A DNA stretch of 64,000 nucleotides, taken from the NCBI GenBank assembly GCA_000717735.1, contig JOBE01000008.1, positions 186,001 through 250,000 of the forward strand. The letters are read 5' to 3'. Both the position numbers and the translations under genes were made by a program. Each line of letters begins with the position of its first letter. Position 1 is the first letter of the stretch. Of this stretch, positions 23,668-32,199 are shown one piece after another. The notes beneath the pieces are model-generated. The model was not told where the DNA came from. It made no database searches and saw only the letters and a list, made by a program, of their open reading frames with translations. Source of the DNA: Streptomyces griseoluteus (GTDB lineage Bacteria; Actinomycetota; Actinomycetes; Streptomycetales; Streptomycetaceae).

Positions 23668-25470
23668 TCAGGCGCCCTGCGAGGATCCGAGCGTCAGCGT
23701 CTTTGTCAGCTCTTTGCCGTCACGGATCAGGGTGAGTTCCAGCCGGTCGCCGGGGCGGTGGGCGCGGATCTTCACGATCAGTTCCTCGCCGTTGTGCACC
23801 CGCTGGCCGTCGACCTTGGTGATGACGTCGCCGGGCCGGAGGCCCGCCTTGGCCGCCGGGCCGCCGGGCGTGACGGCGGCGGAGCCGTCCTTGCCCTTCT
23901 CTCCCACACGGGCGCCGTCGCCGTTGAACTGCATGTCGAGGCTCACGCCGATGACGGGGTGGGTGGCCTTGCCGGTGTTGATGAGCTCCTCGGCGACGCG
24001 CTTGCCCTGGTTGATCGGTATGGCGAAACCGAGGCCGATGGAACCGGCCTGTCCGCCGCCGCCGTCGCCCTCGCCTGACCCGCCGCCGGCCGCGCGGATC
24101 GCGCTGTTGATGCCGACGACCCGGGCCTTGGAGTCGAGAAGTGGGCCACCGGAGTTTCCGGGGTTGATGGGCGCGTCGGTCTGCAGGGCGTCGACGTAGC
24201 TGATGTCGCTGCCGTCGCCCTTCTCGCCGCCCGCGGTGATCGGGCGCTCCTTGGCGCTGATGATGCCGGAGGTGACCGTGTTGGAGAGGTCGAAGGGGGC
24301 GCCGATGGCGACGACGGGATCGCCGACGCGGACGTTGTCGGAGTTGCCGAGCGGCAGCGGCTTGAGGCCGGAGACGCCGGTGACCTGGACGACGGCCAGG
24401 TCGTAACCACTGTCCTTGCCGACGAGCTTGGCGCGGGCGGTCTCGCCGCTGGAGAAGGTCACCGAGATGTCGCCGGACGACTCGGCCGCGTCGACGACGT
24501 GGTTGTTGGTGAGGATGTGGCCCTTGGTGTCCAGCACGAAGCCGGTGCCGGTGCCGGACGAACCGCCGCCCTTGACGTGCAGGGTGACCACGCCGGGCAG
24601 GGCGCTGGCCGCGATCCCGGCCACGCTGTCCGGCGCCCGGCCGGTGTCCCCGGCGTCCGCCTGCGGCAGCTCGACGGTGCTGATGCCGCCGTTCCGCTCG
24701 ACGTACGCGCCGACCCCGCCGCCGATGACTCCGGTGACGAGCGCGAACACGAGCGCTCCCGCGACGGCGAGCCCCTTGCGGGACTTCTTCTTCGCGGGCA
24801 CGGGCGGAAGCCCGGCGCCGTCGGCGCCCCACGGGTCGTACTGCATCCAGGGCGCGCCGGCGGCCTGCGGCGGCATGCCGGCGTTGAGCGGCTGGGGGTG
24901 CGGGTAGGGCTGCGGCGGTACGGGGGGCACGTGGGCCTGCTGCGGCGGTACGGGCGCCGGCGGGCGCTGTACGGGCGGGGCGGGCGCCCAGGGCCCGGGT
25001 TCGCCGTAGGGCGGCGTCCGGTACTCGTCGGGGGCGTGCAGGGGCTGGGGCGCGGGCTGCGCGGCCTCGGGCGCCGGAGCCCCTGCCGTCGGGGCCTCGG
25101 CTGCCGGGGCCTGGGGTGCCGGGGCGTCAGGCGTCGGGGCCTCGGGCGCCGGAGCGGGAGGTTCGGACTTGGTGAGCAGCACGGGGGGCGCGGGCGTGGG
25201 CCCCGGGGTGTCAGCGGCCTCGGCGGCGTCGGCGCCGGGCGTGGCGGCGGGCGTGGCTGAGTGGCCCGCCCCGTCCGCCACATCCGTCACGTCCGTCACG
25301 GCCGGGGCGTCCGACGCATCCGCCGGGCCGCCCGTCGGCCTTCCGGTCGGCGGCTGCGGCGCGGGCAGCGGAAAGTCACCGTCTCCGTCGGCCGGAGGCG
25401 GCGAGGGTATCCGTGCGGCCTCCGGTGCGCTCGAAGGCCGGCTCCACCAGTTCGGCTTCCCGTTGTTCAT
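23668..25470 (-). CDS. HtrA/DegP-like trypsin-type serine protease with PDZ domain
   Basis: A 600-aa protein. A 230-residue Pro/Ala-rich cytoplasmic N-terminus is followed by one membrane helix (LAVAGALVFALVTGVIGGG) and an extracytoplasmic S1C protease: His in TNNHVVDA, Asp in SGYDLAVVQV, Ser in NPGNSGGPLL, then a C-terminal PDZ (AKAGLRPGDVITKVDGQ). It degrades or refolds misfolded envelope proteins. It lies 77 nt after the anti-sigma gene and is probably cotranscribed with the sigma factor, as for M. tuberculosis htrA (Rv1223). Confidence 0.92.
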   Translation of the reverse strand: MNNGKPNWWSRPSSAPEAARIPSPPPADGDGDFPLPAPQPPTGRPTGGPADASDAPAVTDVTDVADGAGHSATPAATPGADAAEAADTPGPTPAPPVLLTKSEPPAPAPEAPTPDAPAPQAPAAEAPTAGAPAPEAAQPAPQPLHAPDEYRTPPYGEPGPWAPAPPVQRPPAPVPPQQAHVPPVPPQPYPHPQPLNAGMPPQAAGAPWMQYDPWGADGAGLPPVPAKKKSRKGLAVAGALVFALVTGVIGGGVGAYVERNGGISTVELPQADAGDTGRAPDSVAGIAASALPGVVTLHVKGGGSSGTGTGFVLDTKGHILTNNHVVDAAESSGDISVTFSSGETARAKLVGKDSGYDLAVVQVTGVSGLKPLPLGNSDNVRVGDPVVAIGAPFDLSNTVTSGIISAKERPITAGGEKGDGSDISYVDALQTDAPINPGNSGGPLLDSKARVVGINSAIRAAGGGSGEGDGGGGQAGSIGLGFAIPINQGKRVAEELINTGKATHPVIGVSLDMQFNGDGARVGEKGKDGSAAVTPGGPAAKAGLRPGDVITKVDGQRVHNGEELIVKIRAHRPGDRLELTLIRDGKELTKTLTLGSSQGA

Positions 25471-25547
25471 GCTCTCCCCGCAACCCGCTGACCCGTCCGC
25501 GCCCCTGGGTCGGGCGCCCCTGTCCCTGGATTCAACCAGGTCGCGGC

Positions 25548-26438
25548 TCAGCGGGGGGAGCCGAGCGGCGTCGCCGCCGGGCTCGGCGCCGGGCTGGGCC
25601 CGGGGGCGAGGGCGAGCTGAAGGACCGGATTCGTCGGTCGTATGAACGGCGAGAGGGCCGACAACGGCTGCCGGGCAGGCCTGTGGAGGCTCACCACGTC
25701 CGGGTGGAACGCGCCCACCGGGGCGGCGCCCAGGCTCCCGGCCGCCGCCGGGTCGACGGGAGACAGCGGAGCGGTCGGAGTCACCTGTGCGGCGTCCACG
25801 GACTGGGCGCCCGAACGGTCGCCGGACCGCGCTCCCCTGGTGACGGGCGAGCCGCCGCCGGGGCCGGTCGCCGTGGCGCGCAGCGGGGTGACCGCGGTGC
25901 CCGCGCCCTGGCCGCCTCGTCCGCTCGCGTTCACCGATGCCTCAAGAGGCAGGGTGCCGCCGAGGGCGATGGCCGCGAACGACACCGCGCTGGCCGCCGC
26001 GAAGGCGAAGCGCCGCCCGCGCCCGGATGGTCCCGACGCGCGGTCACCGACCTCGTGGATGCGGAAGCCGGTGCGTGGGGGCTCCGGGGTGACGACGGCG
26101 GCCGTGGCGAAGCCGTCGGACTTCACTCCGCTCCCGCCGAGCAACTGCTCCAGGGGGCTCCGCGGTCCGCCGGGGGCTCCCGGTTCGCCCGGCCCCCCGG
26201 GGAGGCCCTGGAGCCGGGCGAGGAAGCCCTCGGAGGGCGGCGGGGGCGCCGCGGAGGCGAAGACGCTCTTGAGGGTGCGCTGCGCGTCGGCCTCCGCCTT
26301 GCAGCGGGCGCAGGTCGCGAGGTGGGCGAGGACCCGCTCACGGGCGTCGTGGCCGAGTTCGCCGTCGACGAGCGCTGCCAGCCGGTCCCCGAGGTGCTGT
26401 TCCGCGGGGGTCGGTGACGAGGGGCGAGTGAGGCTCAC
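25548..26438 (-). CDS. rseA: ZAS-type anti-sigma factor (RseA-like)
   Basis: A 296-aa protein. The GTG start overlaps the sigma stop as GTGA and has GGGAGG 10 nt upstream, the classic coupled arrangement. The N-terminal zinc-binding anti-sigma motif HLATCARC (HxxxCxxC) sits near residue 42. A hydrophobic stretch ([17 protein letters not shown]) about residue 150 could span the membrane. The C-terminal half is low-complexity Pro/Ala/Ser. Predicted to sequester the adjacent ECF sigma until redox or envelope stress; compare Rv1222. Confidence 0.88.
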   Translation of the reverse strand: MSLTRPSSPTPAEQHLGDRLAALVDGELGHDARERVLAHLATCARCKAEADAQRTLKSVFASAAPPPPSEGFLARLQGLPGGPGEPGAPGGPRSPLEQLLGGSGVKSDGFATAAVVTPEPPRTGFRIHEVGDRASGPSGRGRRFAFAAASAVSFAAIALGGTLPLEASVNASGRGGQGAGTAVTPLRATATGPGGGSPVTRGARSGDRSGAQSVDAAQVTPTAPLSPVDPAAAGSLGAAPVGAFHPDVVSLHRPARQPLSALSPFIRPTNPVLQLALAPGPSPAPSPAATPLGSPR

Positions 26439-27193
26439 GCTGTCCCTGCCTCCCATCCGACGGAGGCCAGGGCACGCTCCGCCCGTGCCTCGGGCGAGCG
26501 GTGCTTGAGCGCCTTGCGCAGGTGGGAGCGGCCGCGGTGGATGCGGCTGCGGACGGTGCCGAGCTTCACGCCGAGGGTCGCGGCGATCTCCTCGTACGAC
26601 AGTCCTTCGATGTCGCAGAGGACGACGGCCGCGCGGAACTCCGGCGCGAGGGTGTCGAGGGCCTGCTGCACGTCGGCGTCGAAGTGCGTGTCGTTGAAGA
26701 CCTGCTGCGGCGAGGGCTCGCGGCTGGGCAGCCGCTCGGCCGCGTCGTCGGCGAGCGCGTCGAAGCGGATGCGCTGCTTGCGACGGACCATGTCGAGGAA
26801 GAGGTTGGTGGTGATGCGGTGCAGCCAGCCCTCGAAGGTGCCCGGCGTGTACGTCGACAGCGAGCGGAAGACACGGACGAAGACCTCCTGGGTGAGGTCC
26901 TCGGCGTCGTGCTGATTGCCCGTGAGGCGGTAGGCGAGGCGGTAGACCCGGCCACTGTGCGTGCTGACGATCTCCTCCCATGTGGGCGGAGTCCACGCCT
27001 GCGATTCCGCATCCGATGCGAAGGTCGCGGTGGTGGGAGCGGAGTCGGTGGTGCGGAATCGGTCAGCGGTGTCGGTCACGGATTTCGGCTCACCCGCCGA
27101 CCTGAGAAGACGCCGAAGCACTCCTCCCCGATCCACAGGCGCAGCCGCACCTCCCCTGTCGGCTCTGGTGGTGTCCAGTGGAGCCCCTACCAT
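26435..27193 (-). CDS. ECF RNA polymerase sigma factor (SigE of mycobacteria type)
   Basis: A 252-aa sigma-70 family protein. An unusually long Thr/Ala-rich N-terminus (about 75 residues) precedes region 2 ([33 protein letters not shown]) and region 4 ([23 protein letters not shown]). It directs envelope-stress transcription. I avoid the symbol sigE because S. coelicolor SigE is a different gene. ATG at 27193 chosen; upstream frame is AT-rich and non-coding. Followed by its anti-sigma with a 4-nt overlap; divergent from the methyltransferase. Confidence 0.9.
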   Translation of the reverse strand: MVGAPLDTTRADRGGAAAPVDRGGVLRRLLRSAGEPKSVTDTADRFRTTDSAPTTATFASDAESQAWTPPTWEEIVSTHSGRVYRLAYRLTGNQHDAEDLTQEVFVRVFRSLSTYTPGTFEGWLHRITTNLFLDMVRRKQRIRFDALADDAAERLPSREPSPQQVFNDTHFDADVQQALDTLAPEFRAAVVLCDIEGLSYEEIAATLGVKLGTVRSRIHRGRSHLRKALKHRSPEARAERALASVGWEAGTA

Positions 27194-27335
27194 AGCCACC
27201 CCGCCCGTTAGCTCCGGATAAGAATCTTTACGCGAATTTGGGATCCGGTCGCCCGGCTGTCCCCTGTCGCGCCCTACCCCTGGTGAACGCACGGTCCCAT
27301 CTGCGGGTTCCCGCTGACAGCGGATACAGTCACCG

Positions 27336-28001
27336 TTGCGTCAACTACGGGGACAGGAGAGGGCCATTACCGCCAACCGGCAGACGAGCTGGTCGTTCGC
27401 CGACGCCTTTGTCGCCGAGGACGATGCTCTGCGCTGGGCCCGGGAGCGGGCCAGGGAGGCAGGGCTTCCCTCGGTGTCCCCGGGCACCGGCGGTGCGCTG
27501 CGCCTGCTCGCCGCGACGGCGGACGCCAAGGCGGTGGCCGAGATCGGAACCGGCACGGGCGTGTCGGGCATCTACCTGCTGCTCGGGATGCGGCCGGACG
27601 GCGTCCTGACGACGGTGGACCTCCAGCCGGAGCGGCAGCAGTTCGCCAAGACGGCGTTCCGGGCTGCGGGCTTCGCCGGCAACCGGGCCAGGTTCATCCC
27701 CGGCCGTGCCCTGGACGTCCTGCCGCGTCTCGCGGACGGCGGGTACGACCTCGTCTTCTGCGACGGCGACCGCCTGGAGTACCTGGACTACCTCGCTGAA
27801 TCGTTGCGCCTGCTGCGGCCCGGGGGTCTCGTCTGCTTCGAGGGCGTCTTCGCGGACGGCCGCACGGTCGACTCCGGAGCCCAGCCGGCGGAGGTCCAGC
27901 GGGTCCGCGAGCTGCTGCGCGCGGTGCGGGAGAGCCAGGAGTTCGTCCCCTCCCTGCTGCCGGTGGGCGACGGCCTGCTCTGCGCCGTCCGCCGCGGCTG
28001 A
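27336..28001 (+). CDS. class I SAM-dependent O-methyltransferase
   Basis: A Rossmann methyltransferase of about 210-220 aa. [15 protein letters not shown] is SAM motif [14 protein letters not shown] motif [15 protein letters not shown] motif IV with the metal-type Asp of the COMT family. Conservation starts at TANRQTSW. The only spaced ribosome site, AGGAGAGGG, lies 5 nt before an ATT codon at 27366; the annotated TTG at 27336 would have to be leaderless (TACAGT at 27325-27330). Divergent from the sigma factor; positional match of Rv1220c. Confidence 0.87.
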   Translation: MRQLRGQERAITANRQTSWSFADAFVAEDDALRWARERAREAGLPSVSPGTGGALRLLAATADAKAVAEIGTGTGVSGIYLLLGMRPDGVLTTVDLQPERQQFAKTAFRAAGFAGNRARFIPGRALDVLPRLADGGYDLVFCDGDRLEYLDYLAESLRLLRPGGLVCFEGVFADGRTVDSGAQPAEVQRVRELLRAVRESQEFVPSLLPVGDGLLCAVRRG

Positions 28002-28032
28002 CGCGCCTTCCACCCGGCCCGCACCCCGGACG

Positions 28033-28075
28033 CACCGCTGCCCCGGTACGGGCGGGCCGTACCGGGGCAGCGGTG
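28033..28075 (+). terminator. terminator between methyltransferase and DUF3117 gene
   Basis: A perfect 19-bp stem (28033-28051 with 28057-28075), 5-nt loop GCGGG. It lies between convergent genes and can serve both. Confidence 0.88.
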
Positions 28076-28095
28076 GGAAATCGTGGAGAGTCGGG

Positions 28096-28263
28096 TCAGC
28101 CGACGACCTTCTTCAGGGCGTCGCCCAGCGCCGCCGCCTCGTCCGGGGTCAGCTCGACGACAAGCCGACCGCCGCCTTCGAGCGGAACGCGCATGACGAT
28201 GCCCCGCCCCTCCTTGGTCACCTCGAGCGGGCCGTCACCCGTCCGCGGCTTCATGGCCGCCAT
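28096..28263 (-). CDS. DUF3117 small protein
   Basis: A 55-aa protein, MAAMKPRTGDGPLEVTKEGR, matching DUF3117 in length and sequence (Rv1211 in M. tuberculosis). The ATG at 28263 follows GGAAGGGGAACAAGC. Predicted small beta protein, cytoplasmic. Unknown function but widely conserved in actinobacteria. Its position between the methyltransferase and Tag follows the mycobacterial order. Confidence 0.88.
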   Translation of the reverse strand: MAAMKPRTGDGPLEVTKEGRGIVMRVPLEGGGRLVVELTPDEAAALGDALKKVVG

Positions 28264-28575
28264 GCTTGTTCCCCTTCCTGAAACCAGCTCTTTGTCGGCC
28301 GGGCAGCTCCATGATGTGGAGCACGCGTCACCGGCTTCGAACACATTGCTTCCAGGTCATTATCCCGCATGGCAGGACCCGATGACCAACATCGAATGGC
28401 ATCGCTTGCGCAACGCGCTCTCTCAAAACCACACATTTCGGCGATCGGCCTGCGATACTTCGCCGCTCGGCGTCCGGCTGGGGCCTCAGAATCTTTGACG
28501 CAGCTCACATGGGCGGTGCGGGTGATGTCCGCCATGCTGTCCTGGTCCACCACGCGAAGAGGCGAAGGGAACCCG
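28264..28575. promoter_or_regulatory. divergent intergenic region between DUF3117 and enoyl-CoA hydratase genes
   Basis: 312 nt, relatively AT-rich around 28340-28450. The open frame upstream of the hydratase start has no ribosome site and poor codon use, so I treat it as leader. No clear promoter hexamers or hairpins seen. Confidence 0.4.
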
Positions 28576-29379
28576 ATGGCCGACACGGTCCTGTACGAAG
28601 TGAGCGACGGACTCGCCACCATCACGCTCAACCGGCCCGAGGCCATGAACGCCATGAACGTGGCGGCGAAGGTGGCCCTCCGGGACGCGGTCGAGACGGC
28701 CGCCGCCGACCCCGCCGTACGGGCGGTGCTGCTCACCGCGGCAGGCGAGCGGGCGTTCTGCGTCGGCCAGGACCTGAAGGAGCACGTGGGTCTGCTCATG
28801 GCGGACCAGGAGAACGGCACGAGCGTGACCATGAACACGGTCCGCGATCACTACAACCCGATCACCAAGGCGCTCGCGGGCATGCGGAAGCCGGTGGTGG
28901 CGGGCGTGAACGGCGTCGCGGCGGGGGCCGGCTTCGGCTTCGCGCTCGCGGCGGACTACCGGGTGGTCGCCGACACCGCCTCGTTCAACACCTCGTTCGC
29001 GGGCGTCGCACTCACCGCCGACTCGGGCGTGTCCTGGACGCTGCCGCGGCTGATCGGCGCCAGTCGGGCGTCCGACCTGCTGCTCTTCCCGCGCTCGCTC
29101 AGCGCCCAGGAGGCGTACGAGCTCGGCATCGTGAACCGTCTCGTCCCGGCCGCCGATCTGGCCGCGGAGGCCGAGAAGGTGGCCCGCGCCCTCGCTGCGG
29201 GCCCCACGGTGGCGTACGCGGCCCTGAAGGAGTCCCTCGCCTACGGCGCCGATCACTCGCTCGCCGAGGCCCTGGACAAGGAGGAGGAGCTCCAGACCCT
29301 GGCGGGCTCGTCCGAGGATCACACGATCGCGGTACGCGCCTTCATCGCCAAGGAGAAGCCGAAGTACCTGGGCCGCTGA
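28576..29379 (+). CDS. enoyl-CoA hydratase/isomerase family protein
   Basis: A 267-aa crotonase-fold protein. ATG at 28576 (MADTVLYEV) with GAAGGGA upstream; the frame reaches 28369 but that extension looks non-coding. Crotonase marks: LNRPEAMNAMN, oxyanion-hole region AFCVGQDLKEH and GVNGVAAGAGFGFALAADYR. At the catalytic positions it has FAGVALTADSG rather than two clear Glu residues, so the exact reaction (hydratase, isomerase or PaaG-like) is open. Fatty-acid or phenylacetate-type degradation is plausible. No neighbouring pathway genes. Confidence 0.85.
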   Translation: MADTVLYEVSDGLATITLNRPEAMNAMNVAAKVALRDAVETAAADPAVRAVLLTAAGERAFCVGQDLKEHVGLLMADQENGTSVTMNTVRDHYNPITKALAGMRKPVVAGVNGVAAGAGFGFALAADYRVVADTASFNTSFAGVALTADSGVSWTLPRLIGASRASDLLLFPRSLSAQEAYELGIVNRLVPAADLAAEAEKVARALAAGPTVAYAALKESLAYGADHSLAEALDKEEELQTLAGSSEDHTIAVRAFIAKEKPKYLGR

Positions 29380-29415
29380 GCCGGGACGGAACCGGCCGGG
29401 AACGACGGCCCGGGG

Positions 29416-30003
29416 TCACTTTCCGCCCCGGGCCACACATCCCGCCACGTGATCGTCGACCAGACCGCACGCCTGCATCAGGGCGTAGGCCGTGGTGGGG
29501 CCGATGAAGCGGAGCCCGCGCTTCTTGAGGGCCTTCGAGAGGGCTGTGGACTCGTCGGTGACCGCCGGGACCTCCGCGACCGTACGGGGGACCGGACGGC
29601 GCGCGGGATCGGGGGCGTACGACCAGATCAGGCCGTCGAGTTCGCCCGGCGACCAGGTGGCGAGCAGCTTCGCGTTGGCGAGGGTGGCGTCGATCTTGGC
29701 GCGGTTGCGGATGATGCCCTCGTCGACGAGGAGCCGCTCCCGGTCCGCGTCCCCGAACTCCGCCACGGAGGCGATGGCGAAGCCGTCGAAGGCGCGCCGG
29801 AAGCCCTCGCGGCGGCGCAGGATCGTGATCCAGGAGAGGCCCGACTGGAAGGCCTCCAGGCAGAGCCGCTCGAACAGCGCGTCGTCGCCGTGGACCGGGC
29901 GGCCCCACTCCTCGTCGTGGTACGCCACGTAGTCCTCGGCCGAGAGGCCCCAGGGGCAGCGCAGCCGCCCGTCGGGGCCCGGAACCGCCTCGCCCGCCGT
30001 CAT
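29416..30003 (-). CDS. tag: DNA-3-methyladenine glycosylase I
   Basis: A 195-aa base-excision repair enzyme removing 3-methyladenine. Zinc ligands expected for Tag are visible: Cys in LRCPWG, His in AYHDEEWG, and His and Cys in DDHVAGC. The substrate pocket motif SGLSWITILRRREGFRRAF and the GLRFIGPTTAYALMQA helix-hairpin segment are intact. ATG at 30003 overlaps the stop of the upstream DivIVA-like gene as ATGA, so it is translationally coupled. Equivalent to Rv1210. Confidence 0.93.
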   Translation of the reverse strand: MTAGEAVPGPDGRLRCPWGLSAEDYVAYHDEEWGRPVHGDDALFERLCLEAFQSGLSWITILRRREGFRRAFDGFAIASVAEFGDADRERLLVDEGIIRNRAKIDATLANAKLLATWSPGELDGLIWSYAPDPARRPVPRTVAEVPAVTDESTALSKALKKRGLRFIGPTTAYALMQACGLVDDHVAGCVARGGK

Positions 30004-30323
30004 GCCCGGTCGTCCTCTCCGTCACCTGCGGACGCTCCCGCCAGTGCGTCCTCAAGTTCGGCGATCCGCGCGTCCCGCTCGGCGAGTTCGGCGCCGAGCC
30101 GGACCAGGACGTCGTCGACGTCCGCCATCCGGTAGCCGCGGACCGCGACGGGGAGGCGGAGGGCCTCGACGTCGGCGCGGTCGACCGGGCGGGCGGCCGG
30201 GAGGGGGTCGACGAGCTGCTCGGGCGCCACCTCGGGCAGCACCTCGCCGTCGCCGCCGCCGACCACGGCCAGGGTGACCGCGGCCACGACCACGACCATG
30301 GTGATGAGCAGAAACCAGAACAC
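30000..30323 (-). CDS. membrane-anchored DivIVA-domain-like protein
   Basis: A 107-aa protein. The GTG start at 30323 has GGAGAGG 9 nt upstream. One N-terminal membrane helix (FWFLLITMVVVVAAVTLAVVGGG) is followed by a DivIVA-type motif RGYRMADVDDVLVRLGAEL and a charged coiled coil. DivIVA-like modules bind curved or growing membrane, so a role in polar growth or division is possible. It overlaps tag by 4 nt. Positional analogue of Rv1209 in mycobacteria. Confidence 0.8.
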   Translation of the reverse strand: MFWFLLITMVVVVAAVTLAVVGGGDGEVLPEVAPEQLVDPLPAARPVDRADVEALRLPVAVRGYRMADVDDVLVRLGAELAERDARIAELEDALAGASAGDGEDDRA

Positions 30324-30426
30324 CTGCGCGCCTCTCCCCGGAGTGGAAATCGTCCCGTGCCGATCGTGCCACGTGCCACCGACAGCTAGGGTCGCAGGCG
30401 AACGGACACGAGGGAGGACAAAAGGG

Positions 30427-31287
30427 ATGCTGCGCTTGGGACGGCGTGAATTCGGGCCGCACGAGCCGGTGATCATGGCGATCGTGAACCGGACCCCGGA
30501 CTCCTTCTACGACCAGGGCGCGACCTTCCGGGACGAGCCGGCGCTCGCCCGGGTCGAGCAGGCGGTGGCCGAAGGCGCGGCGATCATCGACATCGGCGGG
30601 GTGAAGGCGGGCCCCGGCGAGGAGGTGACGGCCGAGGAGGAGGCGCGGCGCACGGTCGGCTTCGTGGCGGAGGTGCGCAGGCGCCACCCCGACGTGGTCA
30701 TCAGCGTCGACACCTGGCGGGCGGACGTCGGCGCGGCGGTGTGCGAGGCCGGGGCGGACGTCCTGAACGACGCGTGGGGCGGTGTCGACCCCGCGCTCGC
30801 GGAGGTCGCCGCGAAGTACGGCGCGGGTCTCGTGTGCACGCACGCGGGCGGCGCCGAGCCGCGGACCCGGCCGCACCGGGTCGCGTACGAGGACGTGATG
30901 GCCGACATCCTGCGCGTCACCGTGGGGCTCGCGGAGCGGGCGATCGCCCTCGGCGTGCGGCGGGACGGGATCATGATCGACCCGGGCCACGACTTCGGGA
31001 AGAACACCCGGCACAGCCTGGAGGCGACGCGGCGGCTCGGGGAGATGGCGGAGACGGGGTGGCCGGTGCTCGTCTCCCTCTCCAACAAGGACTTCGTCGG
31101 GGAGACCCTCGACCGGCCGGTGAAGGAGCGGGTGCTCGGCACGCTCGCCACGACGGCGGTCTCGGCGTGGCTGGGGGCGCAGGTGTACCGCGTGCACGAG
31201 GTCGCGGAGACGAAGCAGGTGCTCGACATGGTGGCGTCGATCGCGGGGCACCGGCCGCCCGCCGTGGCCCGGCGCGGACTGGCGTAG
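30427..31287 (+). CDS. folP2: dihydropteroate synthase paralogue FolP2
   Basis: A 286-aa TIM-barrel protein of the DHPS family. It carries MAIVNRTPDSFYDQG, IIDIGGVKAGPGEEV, and CTHAGGAEPRTRP with DPGHDFGKN, which match mycobacterial FolP2 much better than FolP1. M. leprae FolP2 is reported to lack DHPS activity, so folate synthesis should not be inferred from this gene. ATG at 30427 with GGGAGGACAAAAGGG upstream and a TAGGGT -10-like site about 40 nt before. Divergent from the DivIVA-like gene; gpgS, which follows folP2 in mycobacteria, is absent here. Confidence 0.88.
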   Translation: MLRLGRREFGPHEPVIMAIVNRTPDSFYDQGATFRDEPALARVEQAVAEGAAIIDIGGVKAGPGEEVTAEEEARRTVGFVAEVRRRHPDVVISVDTWRADVGAAVCEAGADVLNDAWGGVDPALAEVAAKYGAGLVCTHAGGAEPRTRPHRVAYEDVMADILRVTVGLAERAIALGVRRDGIMIDPGHDFGKNTRHSLEATRRLGEMAETGWPVLVSLSNKDFVGETLDRPVKERVLGTLATTAVSAWLGAQVYRVHEVAETKQVLDMVASIAGHRPPAVARRGLA

Positions 31288-31344
31288 GCCCTGGGGATGG
31301 CCGACGGGGACGCCGGACCCGGCGCCCCCGCCCCGAAGGCCGGA

Positions 31345-32094
31345 CTACTTGCCGGTCTCCTTCGTCACCAGCGTCACCGCCTCCTCCACGTCGTCCGTGA
31401 CGTGGAAGAGGAGCAGGTCCCGCTCGGAGGCCTTGCCGCCCGCGACGACGGAGTCGCGGAGCCAGTCGACGAGGCCCTTCCAGTACTCCGTACCGAAGAG
31501 GACGATCGGGAAGCGGGTGACCTTGCGCGTCTGGACCAGGGTCAGCGCCTCGAAGAGCTCGTCGAGGGTGCCGAGGCCGCCGGGCAGGACGACGAAGCCC
31601 TGCGCGTACTTCACGAACATCGTCTTGCGGACGAAGAAGTAGCGGAAGTTCACGCCGATGTCGACGTGCGGGTTGAGCCCCTGCTCGAAGGGGAGCTCGA
31701 TGCCGAGGCCCACCGAGATGCCCTTGGCCTCCCTGGCCCCCTTGTTGGCCGCCTCCATGGCACCGGGGCCGCCGCCCGTGATGACCGCGAAGCCGGCCTC
31801 GACGAGCGCCCGGCCGATCCGTACGCCCGCCTCGTACTCGGGCGAGTCCGGCTTCGTGCGGGCCGAGCCGAAGACGCTGATCGCGCTCGGCAGTTCGGCG
31901 AGCGCCCCGAAGCCCTCGACGAACTCGGACTGGATGCGCATGACCCGCCACGGGTCGGTGTGCACCCACTCCGAGTCGCCCTCGGTGTCGAGCAGCCGCT
32001 GGTCCGTCGTGCCCGGCTGGACCTGTTCCCGCCGCCTGAGCACCGGACCGAGTCGCTGCTCCTCGGGCTTCGCCATTCCCTCGGGAATGCCCAT
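31345..32094 (-). CDS. LOG family (TIGR00730) protein
   Basis: A 249-aa Rossmann-fold protein with both family signatures, GGGPGAMEAANKGA and LPGGLGTLDELFE. LOG enzymes cleave cytokinin or adenosine 5'-monophosphates to base and phosphoribose; PGGxGTxxE is the catalytic motif. The N-terminal 60 residues are extra and charged. ATG at 32094 with GGAGGGAG upstream. Upstream of it, on the same strand, is dapE; the mycobacterial counterpart is Rv1205. Confidence 0.9.
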   Translation of the reverse strand: MGIPEGMAKPEEQRLGPVLRRREQVQPGTTDQRLLDTEGDSEWVHTDPWRVMRIQSEFVEGFGALAELPSAISVFGSARTKPDSPEYEAGVRIGRALVEAGFAVITGGGPGAMEAANKGAREAKGISVGLGIELPFEQGLNPHVDIGVNFRYFFVRKTMFVKYAQGFVVLPGGLGTLDELFEALTLVQTRKVTRFPIVLFGTEYWKGLVDWLRDSVVAGGKASERDLLLFHVTDDVEEAVTLVTKETGK

Positions 32095-32199
32095 GGCCTG
32101 CTCCCTCCGCCGATCGGCGGCCCGTTGCCGGCCGCCAACTGATCTTCTGGTCCGGTCAGCCTAGGACGACAGAGGTGACGAAACGCGAAATTACGGAAG

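Noticed and set aside
30427..31287. Annotation as folate-pathway dihydropteroate synthase
   Set aside because: Motifs fit FolP2, a paralogue reported as inactive in DHPS assays.
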